Below, one piece after another: positions 9,049 through 17,923 of a stretch of DNA of 64,000 bases. Under the pieces are notes generated by a model, which was not told where the DNA came from, did not search any database, and was given only the letters and a program-made list of their open reading frames with translations. Origin of the DNA: Methylocystis sp. IM3 (lineage in GTDB: Bacteria; Pseudomonadota; Alphaproteobacteria; Rhizobiales; Beijerinckiaceae); NCBI RefSeq assembly GCF_038070105.1, contig NZ_JBBPBZ010000002.1:364501-428500 (forward strand), written 5' to 3'. The position numbers and the translations under genes are program-made. Position 1 is the first letter of the stretch. Each line of letters begins with the position of its first letter.

Positions 9049-9360
9049 TCAATAGACGCCTGTCAGATACTCGACGATGATCTTTGCATTCTCGTCGGAG
9101 ATGGGCGCGCCGTAGGCCTTTCTCATTTTCGTCACTTCGGCTTCCCAGAATGCTTTTCCGAGGCCGCGCGGCTGCGTGCTCACATAATCGGCGGAGTGAC
9201 AGGAAAGGCAGTTCTCTTGCGCCGTCTCCTGGCCGGGGCCGGGCCGCAATTCCGCGTTTTCCTCCGGCAGATCATACGTCCTGACTTCGGCGATCGCAGA
9301 CGCCGGGCTGAAGACGAGGGCGGTGAGGAGGAAAGTGAAACATATTCGCGGCTTTCGCAT
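9049..9360 (-). CDS. sorB: Sulfite dehydrogenase cytochrome c subunit (SorB)
   Basis: A 103-residue c-type cytochrome with a signal peptide (MRKPRICFTFLLTALVFSPA) and one haem motif CLSCH at 51-55. A Met at about 79 or later is a likely axial ligand. The ATG at 9360 gives an intact signal peptide and lies 13 bp after the sorA stop; the longer ORF upstream overlaps sorA. SorB accepts electrons from the molybdenum cofactor of SorA during sulfite oxidation in the periplasm and passes them to other cytochromes. Identification rests on the small monohaem form and on its position directly behind a SorA-type enzyme. Confidence 0.85.
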   Translation of the reverse strand: MRKPRICFTFLLTALVFSPASAIAEVRTYDLPEENAELRPGPGQETAQENCLSCHSADYVSTQPRGLGKAFWEAEVTKMRKAYGAPISDENAKIIVEYLTGVY

Positions 9361-9373
9361 GCGCCGGCATCCT

Positions 9374-10582
9374 TCACAGAGCAATGACCTGGATTCGTTC
9401 CACAGCGTTGCGCATATAGCCAGAGGGGCTCCAGAGAGGCGCCATGGGTTGCGTCTGTCCGATCCTGTTGATCGCGCAGACACGCAATTCATGCGCACCC
9501 GCGCTTAGGCGCGTCTGGAGGCTCCATTCCCGGAACGAATAGCGCCCGTAGTCCTTCCCCAACTTGGTTTCGAGCCATGTTGCTCCGCCGTCGCTCGAGA
9601 AAAGCACTGTCGAGACGCCATAGCCGCCGTCGAAGGCAATCCCCTTGACGAGGATGTCGGCGCCGGCTGCGATCTGCGCTCCGTCTTCGAGACTGGTGAT
9701 GAAGGAGCGGACATTCAGACGGTTGATGGGGACTGTCGCGCGCGCGGGCTCCCCCGGCTGCGTGCAGGCGCAGGGAGTGTCGGGAATGCGGTAGGCCTTC
9801 TTCATCCAGAAGCCGTCAAAAATGTCGTCGACGACTCTTATGTCGTTCAGATGCTTGACCCAGTAGGTGGCATAATAGCCCGGCGCGACGAGCCGGACCG
9901 GATAGCCGTTGAGCCAGGGCAATTCTTCGCCATTCATCTCATAGGCGATCATGACCTCGCCATCGCCGGCGTGGTCGATGTCCAGAGCTTTCACAAAATC
10001 CGGCGTCTGCTCGAACACCGAGCGATCGAGGCCGTTGAATGCGACTTGGCGCGCGCCCGCCTGGACGCCCGCCCTGTCCAGGATCGCCTTCAGCGCGACG
10101 CCCCGCCAGCGTGCGTTTCCCATTGCCCCATTGCCGAGCTGACCTCCCGCGACGCGGGGCTCCAAAAAGCCGCGGCTGTTGCCGGAGCATTCTGCAACAG
10201 CGACGATCTCGACGGGCTCGAACGCCTCCTTCAGGTCTTTCAGCCCGAGGCTGAGAGGCCGGTCGACCTTCCCGGCGACGGTAAGTCGAAAGGAGTCGGG
10301 GTCGATGGAAAGGGGAATATCGGCAAGGTGGTAACGAACGAAGAACGCGTCGTTCGGCGTGATCGCGCCGCCGTTGAAAACGGAAAAAGGAGTCTCGAGC
10401 TGGGGCGGGCGCGAGGTGAGGCGGATGAGCGGCCGCTTCCCTGGATAGGACGCAAGCGGCCGCTCGCCATTCTTGAACGGCAACATCGCCAAATCCTGCG
10501 CGATCGCCGCCGGCGCTCCGGCCGCGCCGCCCGTCAGGAAAGCTCCCGCCGCGCGCAGCAGGGACCGCCGGTCGATCATCAA
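9374..10582 (-). CDS. sorA: Sulfite dehydrogenase, molybdopterin subunit (SorA-like)
   Basis: A 402-residue sulfite-oxidase-family enzyme. A twin-arginine signal (DRRSLLRAAGAFLTGG) directs folded export. The molybdenum-ligating cysteine is C132 in AECSGNSRG, and the C-terminal part has the Mo-co dimerisation domain (GGYGVSTVLFSSDGGATW). Together with SorB it oxidises sulfite to sulfate in the periplasm and reduces cytochrome c. Sulfite may come from organosulfur or thiosulfate metabolism. The two genes are 13 bp apart and form an operon. A related family, the YedY/MsrP methionine-sulfoxide reductases, is less likely because of the domain length and the cytochrome partner. Confidence 0.87.
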   Translation of the reverse strand: MMIDRRSLLRAAGAFLTGGAAGAPAAIAQDLAMLPFKNGERPLASYPGKRPLIRLTSRPPQLETPFSVFNGGAITPNDAFFVRYHLADIPLSIDPDSFRLTVAGKVDRPLSLGLKDLKEAFEPVEIVAVAECSGNSRGFLEPRVAGGQLGNGAMGNARWRGVALKAILDRAGVQAGARQVAFNGLDRSVFEQTPDFVKALDIDHAGDGEVMIAYEMNGEELPWLNGYPVRLVAPGYYATYWVKHLNDIRVVDDIFDGFWMKKAYRIPDTPCACTQPGEPARATVPINRLNVRSFITSLEDGAQIAAGADILVKGIAFDGGYGVSTVLFSSDGGATWLETKLGKDYGRYSFREWSLQTRLSAGAHELRVCAINRIGQTQPMAPLWSPSGYMRNAVERIQVIAL

Positions 10583-10653
10583 TTCCCTCCGAAAACAGGA
10601 CGTTCAAAAAATATGGCGGCGGCTGTGCCGCCATGAGCGGCGGCGAGAGGGCG

Positions 10654-11319
10654 TCACGTGTTGCGGGGCTGCGGCACGATCCTCAGATAGGGCTTCGGCG
10701 CCTTCCAGCCGTCGGGATAGATTTTCCTCGCCTCCTCGTCCGAGACAGAGCCGGCGATGATCACATCCTCCCCCGGCCGCCAGTTCACGGGCGTCGCCAC
10801 TTTGTGCGTCGCCGTCAACTGAAGCGAGTCCAGGATACGCAGCACCTCGTCGAAATTTCTCCCCGTCGTCATCGGATAAACGAGGATGCATTTGATTTTC
10901 TTGTCCGGCCCGATGATGAAGACGTTTCGGACGGTCTGATTATCCGCGGGGGTGCGCTTGGCTGCGTCGCCCGAGGCGCTCGCCGGGAGCATCCCATAAA
11001 GCTTGGAAACGCGCAGGTCGGGATCCCCGATCATCGGGTAATTCGGCGAGGCGCCCTGTGTTTCCTCGATATCCGTCGCCCATTTCGCATGGTCGTCGAC
11101 CGGATCGACGCTCAGGCCGATCAGCTTCGCGTTGCGCTTGTCGAACTCGCGCTTCATCTTCGCCACATATCCGAGTTCAGTCGTGCAAACCGGCGTGAAA
11201 TCTTTCGGGTGAGAAAAGAAGACGACCCACGAGCCGTCGATCCAGTCGTGGAATCGCAGGTGTCCCTGTGTCGTTTCCGCTTCGAAATCAGGGGCGGCGT
11301 CGCCAATCTGGAAAGACAT
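10654..11319 (-). CDS. 1-Cys peroxiredoxin (Prx6-type)
   Basis: A 221-residue AhpC/TSA-fold protein. The peroxidatic cysteine is C45 in DFTPVCTTEL, and the long C-terminal domain (TPVNWRPGEDVIIAG) marks the Prx6/1-Cys class, which reduces hydrogen peroxide and organic or phospholipid hydroperoxides in the cytoplasm. The ATG at 11319 is chosen because GGGAGG lies 5-6 bases upstream; an upstream in-frame start at 11349 has no such site. The gene lies 71 bp before sorA on the same strand and could share transcription with sorAB. Confidence 0.9.
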   Translation of the reverse strand: MSFQIGDAAPDFEAETTQGHLRFHDWIDGSWVVFFSHPKDFTPVCTTELGYVAKMKREFDKRNAKLIGLSVDPVDDHAKWATDIEETQGASPNYPMIGDPDLRVSKLYGMLPASASGDAAKRTPADNQTVRNVFIIGPDKKIKCILVYPMTTGRNFDEVLRILDSLQLTATHKVATPVNWRPGEDVIIAGSVSDEEARKIYPDGWKAPKPYLRIVPQPRNT

Positions 11320-11506
11320 CTCGACCTCCCTACTGGAGCCGTCGAACACCCGAGTCCGCCAGCCAAGCGGTTAGAATTGCGCCCTGACGCGCCGCCCGCA
11401 AGGGGGAGCGCCAGTTGGGCCGCTCATTTTCTCGCGGGTTTCCATGCAGGCGGCGCAAGGGTGGCCAAACGGCCGGCGCGAGCGCCGCTTCTGCGGGTGA
11501 TGAGGG

Positions 11507-13339
11507 TCAGATCGGCCTGAGCGGGCGGAGTCTGAAAATAGACGTCCATGAGGCCGCCTCCTGGATCGACTCACGGCCCAGTTCCTGAAAAACGTCCTGC
11601 ACCCTGTCCTGTTCGGAGTCCTCGAGCGTTTCTGGCAGGATCGTGAGCGCGCGGCCGAAGAGCAGGTTCATTCTCTCATATTGCATCGCTTGCGCCGTCC
11701 GGCCGAGCTGTTCCGCATAACCCTGGATCGCGGCCGCCGCCGCGGTCAAGAGCTCGAGCAGAAGCGGCACATATGCGGCGCCGTGAAAGGGGATGAAATT
11801 TTTCCAGTCGACGGAGAAATATTTGCTGGCGCCGATCAGAAAAGTGCCGGCGCCCGCAAGCGCCACGAAGCTCACCGAGATCGATTTGCTGCGGCGCGCG
11901 ACCTGCGCGTGATGCGCGCCGCGCGCGCGGAAATAGGCGAGTTGGCCCTTGACCCATACATCGCGACAGACGCCATATCGCGATGCGTCGAGAGACAGGC
12001 CCAGCGCGAGTCCGTGGCCCTGGAAACACTCGAGGGATTTCAGCGAAAGGCGGACCCATGAGAGTTCGAGCGTCTGACAGAGTGGATAGGCCTCCGCCAC
12101 TGTCTGCCTTATTCCGGCGATTTTCCAGAAAATGCCGACTCTCGCCGCCTCCGACAAAGCGCGATAATCGAGATATCTCGCCTGATATTCGCGCCGCCGC
12201 GCGAATAAATAAAGCGCAAAGGAACAAAAAAACAGGAGCTGATAAATGATGAGCGCATAGGCTTTGAGGCCCGGCTCAATGGAGGGAACGCCAAGCGCGA
12301 TCGCCATGAGAAACGCCAGCGCGAACAACAGTCTCCAGACGTTCTTGAAGCGGTTTTGATAGTATTGCGCCAGCAGATCGGCGACCGCATAGGTCGCGCA
12401 GAGCAGCGGCGCCGCATGCAGAACGAGAGAGCGGTCCTGCTCCGCAACGCCGGTCGGGTCCGGCGCATCTGAAAGCCGGATCAGCGCTTGGCGGAACAGC
12501 GCTTCGCCCGCATGAGAGGAGAGCAGGCGCTTCGCATCCCCGTTATAATGGGTCGTGAGCCTGATATAGGCGTCGAAATCCTTCCAGACCTTTGCATCCG
12601 CCTCCTGCCCGGATGTCTCTGATCCAGCCGCCTGAAAGTCTCTGCCCCAGGGTAATGTTCGAACCGAGAGGCGGTCGTCTCGCGCGGTCCGACGCGGCGC
12701 GGTGATCACGATGACGGGGCCTGCGCCGGCGCCGTCGAGGCAGTCCCTGATGGCCCTGCCGGAGTTCAGGCCGAAGCCCGTTCTCCTGATCGAGACGATC
12801 TCGGCCGTGCCGCCCGTCTTGGCGTCGTGTGAATCGCCGTCCCAAAGGGCGAGGAGGATATGGCAGCGCCGGATGATGAACAGGCCGGCTTCCCTGTACT
12901 GAAGCGCCCGGCGCGCCGGGTCGGTCCGGATGGAGTCGAGGCTCGCGCCTCCGGCGAGGGGCATCTCCGGCGCCGTTATGGCGAGGCTCAGCAAGCGGTC
13001 GAACTCGGCGGCGGCCGCAGAGTCCGGCAGGAAATCGCGCCGATATTCCCCCGCGGGCATCGGCAGCGGGGCGACGAGTCCCGCGCCGAATTCCATCGCC
13101 ACGCGGGCGACGAGCTGATCCGCGCCCTCGGCAAGCGACGACATTACGATCAGCGGCGTGTCCTCGTCGACGCCGAGATAATCCGCCTTGATCCTGGAAA
13201 AGGCCCCCCTGACCTCGCGTTCCAGGGCGCCGATGTCCCCCTCGCGCAGGTCGCGATGCCCCGTCACGCCGATGATGAGCGGCAGTCTGCACTGGAGTCC
13301 CGAAACGACGCCAGTGCGCGCCGAAGACAGATCCCTCAT
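11507..13339 (-). CDS. SLOG-domain membrane protein with SLATT-like transmembrane region
   Basis: A 610-residue protein. The N-terminal 300 residues form a SLOG/LOG-like Rossmannoid domain: GVTGHRD at 24-30, SSLAEGADQLVA at 68-79 and APLPMPAGEYRRDF. The C-terminal half has about four membrane segments (334-351, 361-380, 486-506, 517-540). The sequence YLDYRALSEAARVGIFWKIA after the second segment matches the SLATT pattern. SLOG domains are proposed to bind or process nucleotide-derived signals, and SLATT domains are proposed pore-forming effectors. The ATG overlaps the stop of the patatin gene by 4 bp (ATGA), so the two are translationally coupled. Family assignment is by motif recognition, and function is inferred. 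Confidence 0.7.
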   Translation of the reverse strand: MRDLSSARTGVVSGLQCRLPLIIGVTGHRDLREGDIGALEREVRGAFSRIKADYLGVDEDTPLIVMSSLAEGADQLVARVAMEFGAGLVAPLPMPAGEYRRDFLPDSAAAAEFDRLLSLAITAPEMPLAGGASLDSIRTDPARRALQYREAGLFIIRRCHILLALWDGDSHDAKTGGTAEIVSIRRTGFGLNSGRAIRDCLDGAGAGPVIVITAPRRTARDDRLSVRTLPWGRDFQAAGSETSGQEADAKVWKDFDAYIRLTTHYNGDAKRLLSSHAGEALFRQALIRLSDAPDPTGVAEQDRSLVLHAAPLLCATYAVADLLAQYYQNRFKNVWRLLFALAFLMAIALGVPSIEPGLKAYALIIYQLLFFCSFALYLFARRREYQARYLDYRALSEAARVGIFWKIAGIRQTVAEAYPLCQTLELSWVRLSLKSLECFQGHGLALGLSLDASRYGVCRDVWVKGQLAYFRARGAHHAQVARRSKSISVSFVALAGAGTFLIGASKYFSVDWKNFIPFHGAAYVPLLLELLTAAAAAIQGYAEQLGRTAQAMQYERMNLLFGRALTILPETLEDSEQDRVQDVFQELGRESIQEAASWTSIFRLRPLRPI

Positions 13340-14484
13340 AACGCCCTCTCCAACAACTCGTGCGTTATTTGTTTTTCAGCCGCGATCTTCCCGAAGCTGT
13401 AGAGCGAAGGAATGTTGTCGGGATTTTCCATCTGCCGCAATTTGACAATATCGTCGGCGCTCAGCGTGACGCCCACATTCTGCGTCAGCCACTGCTGTTC
13501 CAGCTTGATGTCGCAGCGGTGAAAATGAAAGAGCTTTCCGAAAGGCGGCGTCGCGTCTTTCAGATCGCCGAGTTCGGAGTTGATCGGCCATGGAAGCGAC
13601 GACTGCCCGAGCCAGGACATGAGCGTCAAAGTCAGTTCCTGATTGTCGGAGATTTGCGCGGCGAGCGCGTTGATCGCGAGGAGCAGCGAGGGCGCTCTTT
13701 GTGCTTCTCTCGTGGTGAGCTTGGGCCGGTAGGAGCCGGTTCCAACGGACAGAATGAAAAGATCGTCGACGCCGGTCTTCCACTCTAGGCGATAGGGCGG
13801 AAGAACCGCCGTGAGGAACAGCGCGAGCGAGGGATTATTGTGCGGCGTAAGGCCGCCGTCCAGAAAAAGGCCGGGCTCCATGCCCTTGACGATTTCGATC
13901 GTCTGCGGATCGAAATAATAGGGCGCGGCGGTGCTCGCCCGGATCACGTCGGGCAGCGAAAGATAGCTGTTGCCGACGAAGGAATTGTCCTGCGGCGTCT
14001 CCCAAAAGACCGAGCGCGGATTGTTCATGACGATCCAGCAGCTTCCGGTATCGAGCCGCTTGAGGACCATGCACAGTCCGGTCTTGAGCTTTTCGGAGCC
14101 GAGCGTGCAGCCCGAGAATGTCCTGTCGAGCTCCTCGTGAAGCGCCGCGCCGTCGAAATTCGCATGCCACCCTGGCAGGTGGAACATCGACGATCTGAAT
14201 ACTTTCGGCGCCAGCCTCTCATAGAAGGTATGAATTTCGCCGGCCGAAAATCCCGTCGCCAATCCGGCCGCGATGATGGCGCCCGTCGATGTCCCGCCGA
14301 TCAGGTCGAAATATTCGCAAAGGCGCACGTCGCGCCCCTCGATGTCGGCGAGCACGTGCTCGATTCGCTCCAGGAAGGCGATCGAGACGGCGCCGCGCAC
14401 GCCGCCGCCGTCGAGCGAGAGAATGCGCTTTCTCCCAGGGCTGAAGAGGTGGCGGTCACGCGGGCGCGCATATGTGTCGTCCAT
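13336..14484 (-). CDS. Patatin-like phospholipase
   Basis: A 382-residue patatin acyl hydrolase. It has the oxyanion-hole motif DGGGVRG (25-31), the nucleophile motif GTSTG with Ser66, and the dyad aspartate in LDGG (Asp209). The ATG at 14484 is the first in-frame start after the MlaD-like stop and has GCGAGGG upstream; a much longer in-frame ORF to 15312 only shadows the mlaD-like gene. It should release fatty acids from membrane lipids. It is similar in layout to CBASS effector phospholipases such as CapV, but no nucleotidyltransferase is nearby. Coupling to the SLOG-SLATT gene and placement after the lipid-transport genes leave both a defence and a lipid-remodelling role open. Confidence 0.85.
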   Translation of the reverse strand: MDDTYARPRDRHLFSPGRKRILSLDGGGVRGAVSIAFLERIEHVLADIEGRDVRLCEYFDLIGGTSTGAIIAAGLATGFSAGEIHTFYERLAPKVFRSSMFHLPGWHANFDGAALHEELDRTFSGCTLGSEKLKTGLCMVLKRLDTGSCWIVMNNPRSVFWETPQDNSFVGNSYLSLPDVIRASTAAPYYFDPQTIEIVKGMEPGLFLDGGLTPHNNPSLALFLTAVLPPYRLEWKTGVDDLFILSVGTGSYRPKLTTREAQRAPSLLLAINALAAQISDNQELTLTLMSWLGQSSLPWPINSELGDLKDATPPFGKLFHFHRCDIKLEQQWLTQNVGVTLSADDIVKLRQMENPDNIPSLYSFGKIAAEKQITHELLERAL

Positions 14485-14534
14485 GGCGGTCGAGAGTCCC
14501 TCGCAGGTGGAAACGGGTGCGTCATTCTTGAAAT

Positions 14535-15407
14535 CTATTTGTGATTGGGGAGCGTGGACTGAGCGCCGGCCGCGCCCGCGGGCGCCAAACCGAGCGCTCG
14601 GAGCTTTTGATCGAAGCCATTGATTTTTTCTCGCAGCTCGACGGCGAGCCGTTGCATCTTCTCCAAATCGCTCGACGACATGTCGTTCAGCTTGATCGAG
14701 ACCTCCGTGAGCTTCTGGAGCTTGCGGCTTCTGACGAACTGGTCCGCGGCGACCACGAGCCTGTCGAGATGATCCACCGCCGTCGCCAGGTTCTCGAAAT
14801 TGATCGTGGCGGGTCGCGCCCCATCGCCGCCGCCGGGCTTCTGCAACAGCGGTTGCAGGGACTCGTCGACCTGGCCGAGATTCCATTTCAGCGCGCTCAA
14901 AGAGCTCGGCACGCCGTTCAGCGTCTCGGTGAGCCGGCCGTAGGTCGTCGAAAAATGAGCATAAAGCTCCCTGAGGTCGGGATAGTTCCGGCGCGCATCC
15001 TCGACGAGGAGCCTTGGATAACGCTGGCCCGGCAGGGCTGTCAGATCCGGAGCATCGGCCGAGGCGCCGATGAGGCTGATGAAGGCGGAGCCCATCAGCT
15101 CTGTCTGTCTCAGTCTCGCCGTCGTATCGGTTCTGACCGGCGTCGCCTTGTCGATTTTCGCAAGAACGACGGCGCTCGCAGAATCCGCCGGAATTGAAAT
15201 CTTCGTGACCTCGCCGACCTTCAGTCCATTGAAATAGACAGGCGTGCCGAGCGTGAGGCCCACGGCGGGGCCCGAAAAGTCCATCTCGTAGAGAACGTCG
15301 TTGGACGTCCATGCCGGCGCCAGGATGAAGAAGGCGAAGCGGAGCGCCGCCGCCAGCGTGGCGAGGACGAAAACGCCAACGAGCAGGTAATTGGCCCGGA
15401 TTTCCAT
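14535..15407 (-). CDS. MlaD/MCE-domain lipid transport protein
   Basis: A 290-residue protein with an N-terminal membrane anchor (residues 6-30), then a single MCE/MlaD domain (about 38-115, with GPAVGLTLGTPVYFNGLKVG) and a long helical C-terminal region. MlaD-type proteins sit in the periplasm, bound to an inner-membrane ABC transporter, and ferry phospholipids or other lipids. The ATG at 15407 follows AGAGGCGCAT; the longer ORF runs into the permease gene. It lies 49 bp after an FtsX-type permease gene, not after an MlaE gene, which is unusual. Confidence 0.85.
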   Translation of the reverse strand: MEIRANYLLVGVFVLATLAAALRFAFFILAPAWTSNDVLYEMDFSGPAVGLTLGTPVYFNGLKVGEVTKISIPADSASAVVLAKIDKATPVRTDTTARLRQTELMGSAFISLIGASADAPDLTALPGQRYPRLLVEDARRNYPDLRELYAHFSTTYGRLTETLNGVPSSLSALKWNLGQVDESLQPLLQKPGGGDGARPATINFENLATAVDHLDRLVVAADQFVRSRKLQKLTEVSIKLNDMSSSDLEKMQRLAVELREKINGFDQKLRALGLAPAGAAGAQSTLPNHK

Positions 15408-15456
15408 ATGCGCCTCTTTTGCTCCAACGCGCGTTTCGACGCCGCGATTTATCTCA

Positions 15457-16575
15457 TCAGACCCGACGGAGGGCGTCCGCCGGACGCATGGAAGCGGCGC
15501 GCCAGGCGGGATAGAGGGCGCCCAGCCCGCAGAGGCCGACGGCGGCGAACAGGATCGGCAGGATGATGGCAAGCGAGGGGCGAAACGCCAGTATCTCGCC
15601 GACCGTCGGGAGGTATTTGAACGAATGGGAGATGGCGAAGGATGCGGGAACGCCGATGAGACACCCGGCCAATCCGATGACGAGCCCCTCCAGAACGATG
15701 GACGCCATTGTCCGCCAGCGCGACCAGCCGATCGCCATCATGATCCCGATTTCGCGCGTCCGTTCCTGGATCGCCATGAGCAGCGCATTGAGGACGCTGA
15801 GGGCGCCGAGCGTAAGCGCGATGATCGATATGGCTTTGGCGACGGCCTTGAGGACCGCGAGATTTCGATCGCGTTGCAAAAGCTCGTCGGTCGGAGCGGC
15901 CGAAAGGGGGCCGAGCCGGGCGATCTGCGCCCTTATCGCCGCCACGCGCTGCGGCGTCACGGCCGGCGCCAGCTTGATATGGAACATGGTGACGCTCTTG
16001 TTGCGAAAGGACACGGTCTGGAGCTTCGAAAGAACCGTGTAAATCAGCGAGCGGTTCAGCGCCGACTGGTAATTTGAGACGCCGACGACGGTGAAAGGCT
16101 CGTCGAGAATGGTGAGCCGGTCTCCGACTTTCTTGTTCAGGGCGGCCGCCGCATCCTGCCCGAGAACGGCGGCGCCGGTTTCGCCGGGAAGGGGGCGGCG
16201 GCCCTGCGCGATCGGCATTTTCTTCCAGAAGACGCTGTCTTCCGGCGACCCCATCACCAGCCTCTGCCGCTTGTTGTCGATGGGCGCGAACATGATGATT
16301 TCGCCATCGGCCGCGACGACGTCCTTGATGGCCGCGAGCGCCGGCCTGTAGCTCTCCGCAATGGAGCTCTCGAAAAGGTCGGAGGCGCTTCTCGAGAGAA
16401 CGACGAGGTCGGCGCCGCGCTCCTCGACGCCCTCGCCGGCGCCCTGCTCGATGCTGTCCGCGAGGGCGACCAGACTGAGAGACGAGGCGACGGCCAGACC
16501 GACGCTGAGCGACACGATTGCGGTGCGCGCAAACCGGCGTTGCAGGTTCCGCAGGGCGAGCGTCAGAAGGTTCAA
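15457..16575 (-). CDS. FtsX/MacB-type ABC transporter permease
   Basis: A 372-residue permease: one membrane segment at about 17-38, a MacB-type periplasmic core (about 40-240), then three FtsX-type segments, ending in LYPAWRAASMRPADALRRV, the typical C-terminus of the family. No ATG lies at the right place. A TTG at 16575 overlaps the ATPase stop (TTGA), has GGAGG ten bases upstream and begins LNLLTLALRNLQRR, the usual N-terminus, so TTG is the likely start. Such permeases work mechanically with LolD/MacB ATPases on lipoproteins, lipids or peptides, in contrast to MlaE, which pairs with MlaD elsewhere. Confidence 0.85.
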   Translation of the reverse strand: MNLLTLALRNLQRRFARTAIVSLSVGLAVASSLSLVALADSIEQGAGEGVEERGADLVVLSRSASDLFESSIAESYRPALAAIKDVVAADGEIIMFAPIDNKRQRLVMGSPEDSVFWKKMPIAQGRRPLPGETGAAVLGQDAAAALNKKVGDRLTILDEPFTVVGVSNYQSALNRSLIYTVLSKLQTVSFRNKSVTMFHIKLAPAVTPQRVAAIRAQIARLGPLSAAPTDELLQRDRNLAVLKAVAKAISIIALTLGALSVLNALLMAIQERTREIGIMMAIGWSRWRTMASIVLEGLVIGLAGCLIGVPASFAISHSFKYLPTVGEILAFRPSLAIILPILFAAVGLCGLGALYPAWRAASMRPADALRRV

Positions 16576-17306
16576 GACAGCTGTTCCTCCGGCTGGGTCG
16601 ACGGCGCCGCGCAAGGAGCGCCGGCGATTTGCATGTCCTCGACGATCGCGCCGTCCTTCAGGAGAATGCGCCTCGGGCATCGCGCCGCTATGGTTTCGTC
16701 ATGTGTCACGATGGCGAGGGCTGTTCCGTGCGTTCTCTGGATTTCGAGCAGGAGATCGACGATGGCTTCCGAATTGGCGCTGTCGAGATTGCCCGTCGGT
16801 TCGTCCGCGAGCAGCAGTTGCGGGTCGTTCGCAATGCTTCGGGCGATCGCCACGCGCTGGCGTTCGCCGCCCGAAAGGCTCGAGGGCAGATGATCGAACC
16901 GCGCGCCGAGGCCCACTCTTTCGAGCAGCGCCGCCGAGCGGGCGCGTCTTTCTCTGGCCGACAGCCCTTTTCCCATCAGCGCCATTTCGACGTTCTCATG
17001 CGCCGTCAGAGCCGGCAGGAGCAGGAATTCCTGAAAGATGATGCCGATCTGCCGGCCCCGCAGACGCCTCCATCCTTCCTGGTCGCGGACCGGCTGCTCC
17101 CGCCAATAGATCGTCCCCGACGAGGGCGTGTCGCAGCCGCCGAGGATATGAATCAGGCTGCTCTTGCCGCTGCCGCTCCGCCCCAGGATCGCGATGCATT
17201 CGCCTGCATATATGGAAAGGTTCACGTCGCGCAGGGCGACCACGGCCCCGTCCGGAAAGATGCGGGAGACATTTTCGGCGCGCATCAGCGGCGCGTCACT
17301 CGTCAT
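16572..17306 (-). CDS. ABC transporter ATP-binding protein (LolD/MacB class)
   Basis: A 244-residue ATPase with Walker A GRSGSGKSS (42-50), signature LSGGERQR (144-151) and Walker B LLLADEP (164-170). The sequence FQEFLLLPALTAHENV is typical of the LolD/MacB/FtsE subfamily that drives FtsX-type permeases. Its stop overlaps the TTG start of the permease by 4 bp, so the two are produced together. The gene follows the MlaC-like gene by 29 bp. Confidence 0.9.
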   Translation of the reverse strand: MTSDAPLMRAENVSRIFPDGAVVALRDVNLSIYAGECIAILGRSGSGKSSLIHILGGCDTPSSGTIYWREQPVRDQEGWRRLRGRQIGIIFQEFLLLPALTAHENVEMALMGKGLSARERRARSAALLERVGLGARFDHLPSSLSGGERQRVAIARSIANDPQLLLADEPTGNLDSANSEAIVDLLLEIQRTHGTALAIVTHDETIAARCPRRILLKDGAIVEDMQIAGAPCAAPSTQPEEQLS

Positions 17307-17335
17307 GATGGAACCTGCCCCCCGCCTCGTGGCCG

Positions 17336-17923
17336 CTAGCGCGCGATCGCCTTCGTCGTCGCGTCGATGTCATTGTTCGTCTGGTCGAGCAACGCGTTTG
17401 TCTGGTCCCTGAGCGTCAGGGACATGCTCACGCCGTCGAGAATCACGTCTGCGATGCGCAGCCGTTTGGCGCCCCGCAGCCGCCAGATCGCGAAATGCGG
17501 CGGATCCTGCGTCTGCGTCGCGAGCAGCTGGTCTCCCGCTTCTCCCTTGCGCAGGCCGACGACCTTCGGCGCCTCGCCCTTGTTGTCCTGGTTCTGCTGG
17601 ACGCATTTGCGCACGATCCAGCGCATCGCGGCGCTGCGATAGGCCTCGCGCCGGGCGGGAGAGAGGCTGTTCCATATCCTTTCCGCGCCGACCTTCGCCA
17701 CCGCGTCGATGTCGATGAGCGACGCCGACTGGCGGGCGCAAGCGCTTTCGGCGGCCGCAGCTGGCTTGCCGGCCAGTTCGGCGGTCTGCCCCACGATCGT
17801 CGCGACGATGGCTTTCACCGCCGGGTCCAGCGCCGCCACGCCGCCCTCGGCCGCGGCGTAGCCGGGCAAAGCGCCAGCCGTCAGCGTCGCGGCGATCCAC
17901 AGCGGAAGCAGACGATGAACCAC
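17336..17923 (-). CDS. MlaC/Ttg2D-family periplasmic lipid-binding protein
   Basis: A 195-residue exported protein. The GTG at 17923 is preferred: GGGAGG is 9 bases upstream and the product begins with a clean signal peptide (VVHRLLPLWIAATLTAGALP, cleavage after AAA). The mature part has the MlaC-like pattern of helical segments followed by RRAKRLRIADVILDGVSM-type beta strands (here RGAKRLRIADVILDGV). MlaC proteins shuttle phospholipids between membranes through the periplasm. It is the first gene of the leftward operon and probably the soluble carrier for the MlaD-FtsX transporter. Divergence makes the family call moderate. Confidence 0.7.
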   Translation of the reverse strand: MVHRLLPLWIAATLTAGALPGYAAAEGGVAALDPAVKAIVATIVGQTAELAGKPAAAAESACARQSASLIDIDAVAKVGAERIWNSLSPARREAYRSAAMRWIVRKCVQQNQDNKGEAPKVVGLRKGEAGDQLLATQTQDPPHFAIWRLRGAKRLRIADVILDGVSMSLTLRDQTNALLDQTNNDIDATTKAIAR

